A DNA stretch of 38,507 nucleotides from a virus, in IMG/VR virus record IMGVR_UViG_3300025669_000093, positions 1 through 38,507 of that record; one strand, given 5' to 3'. The notes beneath the pieces were generated by a model. The model did not search any database. It saw nothing but the letters and a program-made list of their open reading frames with translations, and was not told the origin of the DNA. How positions within the stretch are numbered: the stretch's first letter is position 1; each line of letters starts with the position of its first letter. Shown one piece after another: positions 37,246 to 38,507 of this stretch. Both the position numbers and the translations under genes were made by a program.

Positions 37246-37988
37246 ATCCCGACCATCCTTAATTCTACCACCACAACTTCATCCTCACCGTCAAAATCAA
37301 CCTTATAAAATGATTGGTTTGAGTGGCTTCCTGGGATGGTTGCGCCAGCGCTTGTGGATGAACATAGGGTTGTAGTGCTCATGCCTGTATTAATCAAAAG
37401 GTCATGGTTAAAGCTAAGAATGTTGACTGTGGTTGAGGTGGTTCCATTAGTTATTGTAAGCGACCCATCATCAACATATAGATCTACTTCGGACATATCT
37501 ATGGTTGGCTCCCATTCAAGTTCTAATGTGAATGGAGAGCGAAGATCCTTGTAGTACCAATCCTTCGGCATTATCTTAGCCAGCTTTTCAAGCCTGAACT
37601 CAACCTTAATAAGGCCGTTCTCGGCCCGGGTTGGATCATCTACATCAGGGTGATCAAGAGGAACAAATTTAAACCGCTTCCCCTCAGTAAGAGATCTATC
37701 AAGAAATCGTTCAAGATCCAGTAGATCATTCCCATCAATAATAAAGTTGCCCATCTCACTGACCTTGGCACCGTCAATCCACACGGTAGCCGAACAGCGC
37801 CTATGGTTGCCGTTTTTGAGCCTGAGCTTGTATTCAGTGTCAAACGGAATTGCCACTTCGCCGTTGAATTCCCTCACCGGGTTACTGTCCTTGAGAACGG
37901 TTAAGGTGAAATCCTGCTGGATAGCCGCATGAGCAATCCCGCACGAAACCCATAATAAAGCAATGATTATAAATATTAGTCTTTTCAT
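37242..37988 (-). CDS. Secreted protein with beta-rich domain (248 aa)
   Basis: Signal peptide MKRLIFIIIALLWVSCGIAH (cleavage after AHA), then FTLTVLKDSNPVREFNGEVA, beta-type sequence with TVWIDGAKVSEMGNFIIDGN and a Ser/Thr-rich part TITNGTTSTTVNILSFNHDL. C-terminal KVDFDGEDEVVVVELRMVGI. AGGAGG before ATG. A periplasmic or surface role is likely; no family recognised. Confidence 0.65.
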   Translation of the reverse strand: MKRLIFIIIALLWVSCGIAHAAIQQDFTLTVLKDSNPVREFNGEVAIPFDTEYKLRLKNGNHRRCSATVWIDGAKVSEMGNFIIDGNDLLDLERFLDRSLTEGKRFKFVPLDHPDVDDPTRAENGLIKVEFRLEKLAKIMPKDWYYKDLRSPFTLELEWEPTIDMSEVDLYVDDGSLTITNGTTSTTVNILSFNHDLLINTGMSTTTLCSSTSAGATIPGSHSNQSFYKVDFDGEDEVVVVELRMVGI

Positions 37989-38011
37989 TTTGTTTTCCTC
38001 CTGTTAATTGT

Positions 38012-38507
38012 TTATTTACTCAAATCCATCTGTTTCAGCATCGCCAGCACCGTTCTATAGAGCTTCTTCAGCGCTGTTTTCTGTGCCACTGGAAGATTGC
38101 CAAACGTATTGTCAACATAAGTATCGACCTGTGCATACGACAACGCAGCTATATCAGCAAGCTGTGTCTTAGCCGTGGATCGTTCTGTGGCTACCGACTC
38201 GACCTCTGCCATGACTGTGCTAGACTCTGCCGCTTCGATAGCATCCAGGACTTTACGCTTTGTCGGCTTGCCTTTGATTTTGACATAATTGTACTGGTAG
38301 AATGTCTCTGCTTCTCCGCCGCCTTCAGGCTCTTTCTGCACTTCTGTGATATTGTAATTATAATAGTAACTGTTTGGTGCAATCTTCTGAATCGTTGGGG
38401 GAGATGATTTCGATTCCGCTGTTTGAGCAAAGGCGTATGTACTGTAAAGCATTAGAATAAATGATGCAAGTATCAATGAAAATACGATAAGTAGACGTTT
38501 TGTTTTC
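38012..38507 (-). CDS. Secreted protein, 5' end beyond the window
   Basis: Partial. The frame stays open to the window edge (KTKRLLIVFSLILASFILML), a signal peptide whose start codon lies beyond 38507; internal TTG or ATG starts are less likely. Mature part: TAESKSSPPTIQKIAPNSYY, coiled AIEAAESSTVMAEVESVATE and TALKKLYRTVLAMLKQMDLS. Function unknown. Confidence 0.6.
   Translation of the reverse strand, partial: KTKRLLIVFSLILASFILMLYSTYAFAQTAESKSSPPTIQKIAPNSYYYNYNITEVQKEPEGGGEAETFYQYNYVKIKGKPTKRKVLDAIEAAESSTVMAEVESVATERSTAKTQLADIAALSYAQVDTYVDNTFGNLPVAQKTALKKLYRTVLAMLKQMDLSK

Noticed and set aside
1-38507. Integrase, excisionase or attachment sites
   Set aside because: No recombinase was seen and no gene-end duplication typical of att sites, so a temperate lifestyle by integration is not supported within this window.

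Overview
The window looks like part of the genome of a tailed double-stranded DNA bacteriophage or prophage-like element infecting an unidentified Gram-negative-type bacterium. Evidence: a P22-type coat protein and DUF6651-type scaffold, small and large terminase subunits, a portal, an M15 peptidase lysis gene, and a phage replication/recombination set (CHC2/Toprim primase fused to a helicase-like ATPase, SSB, RuvC-like resolvase, RecD2-like helicase, Cas4/AddB-like PD-(D/E)XK nuclease). Genes are small, tightly packed, often joined by ATGA or TAATG overlaps, and mostly preceded by AAGGAG-type Shine-Dalgarno (SD) sequences. No integrase, tRNA or rRNA gene was seen.

Layout. 1-2046 (minus): coat and scaffold. 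2219-7260 (plus): terminase small subunit, terminase large subunit interrupted by an intein, portal. 7257-19399 (minus): a long leftward cluster of small accessory genes with a phosphoribosyltransferase, SSB, a RadC/JAB protein, a SLOG (DUF2493) protein, an A1S_2505-like protein, DUF4326 and many zinc-ribbon proteins. 19450-23050: an almost gene-free accessory zone holding palindromes, a structured RNA resembling the IscB-associated HEARO/omega RNA, a ribbon-helix-helix gene, an eight-unit AT-rich repeat array, covarying hairpins, a GTACC-rich cluster and an alternating purine-pyrimidine tract. 23051-28427: an HNH-like gene facing a leftward replication operon that runs from an HTH regulator through primase, a MerR-like protein and RuvC to a chain of tiny genes. 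28559-34999 (plus): nuclease, XRE regulator, an SSB-tailed protein, RecD2-like helicase and small zinc proteins, ending in an amber-interrupted HNH gene. 35055 to the window end (minus): lysis module and secreted proteins.

The most unusual system is in the terminase. The large subunit carries a 409-residue intein immediately before its Walker B motif. Where the intein's homing endonuclease would normally sit in frame, an HNH endonuclease of 320 residues is instead encoded on the opposite strand, with its own strong SD, while the sense strand stays open through the whole nested gene. One DNA segment therefore appears to encode both the intein's middle part and a separate antisense homing enzyme.

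Control is partly readable. Two sigma70-like promoters (11233-11261 leftward, 28497-28525 rightward) carry the same palindromic operator in their spacer, which suggests one regulator coordinates the accessory cluster and the replication operon. Three leftward intergenic spaces share a start-associated element of about 36 bp, with a fourth core beside the structured RNA.
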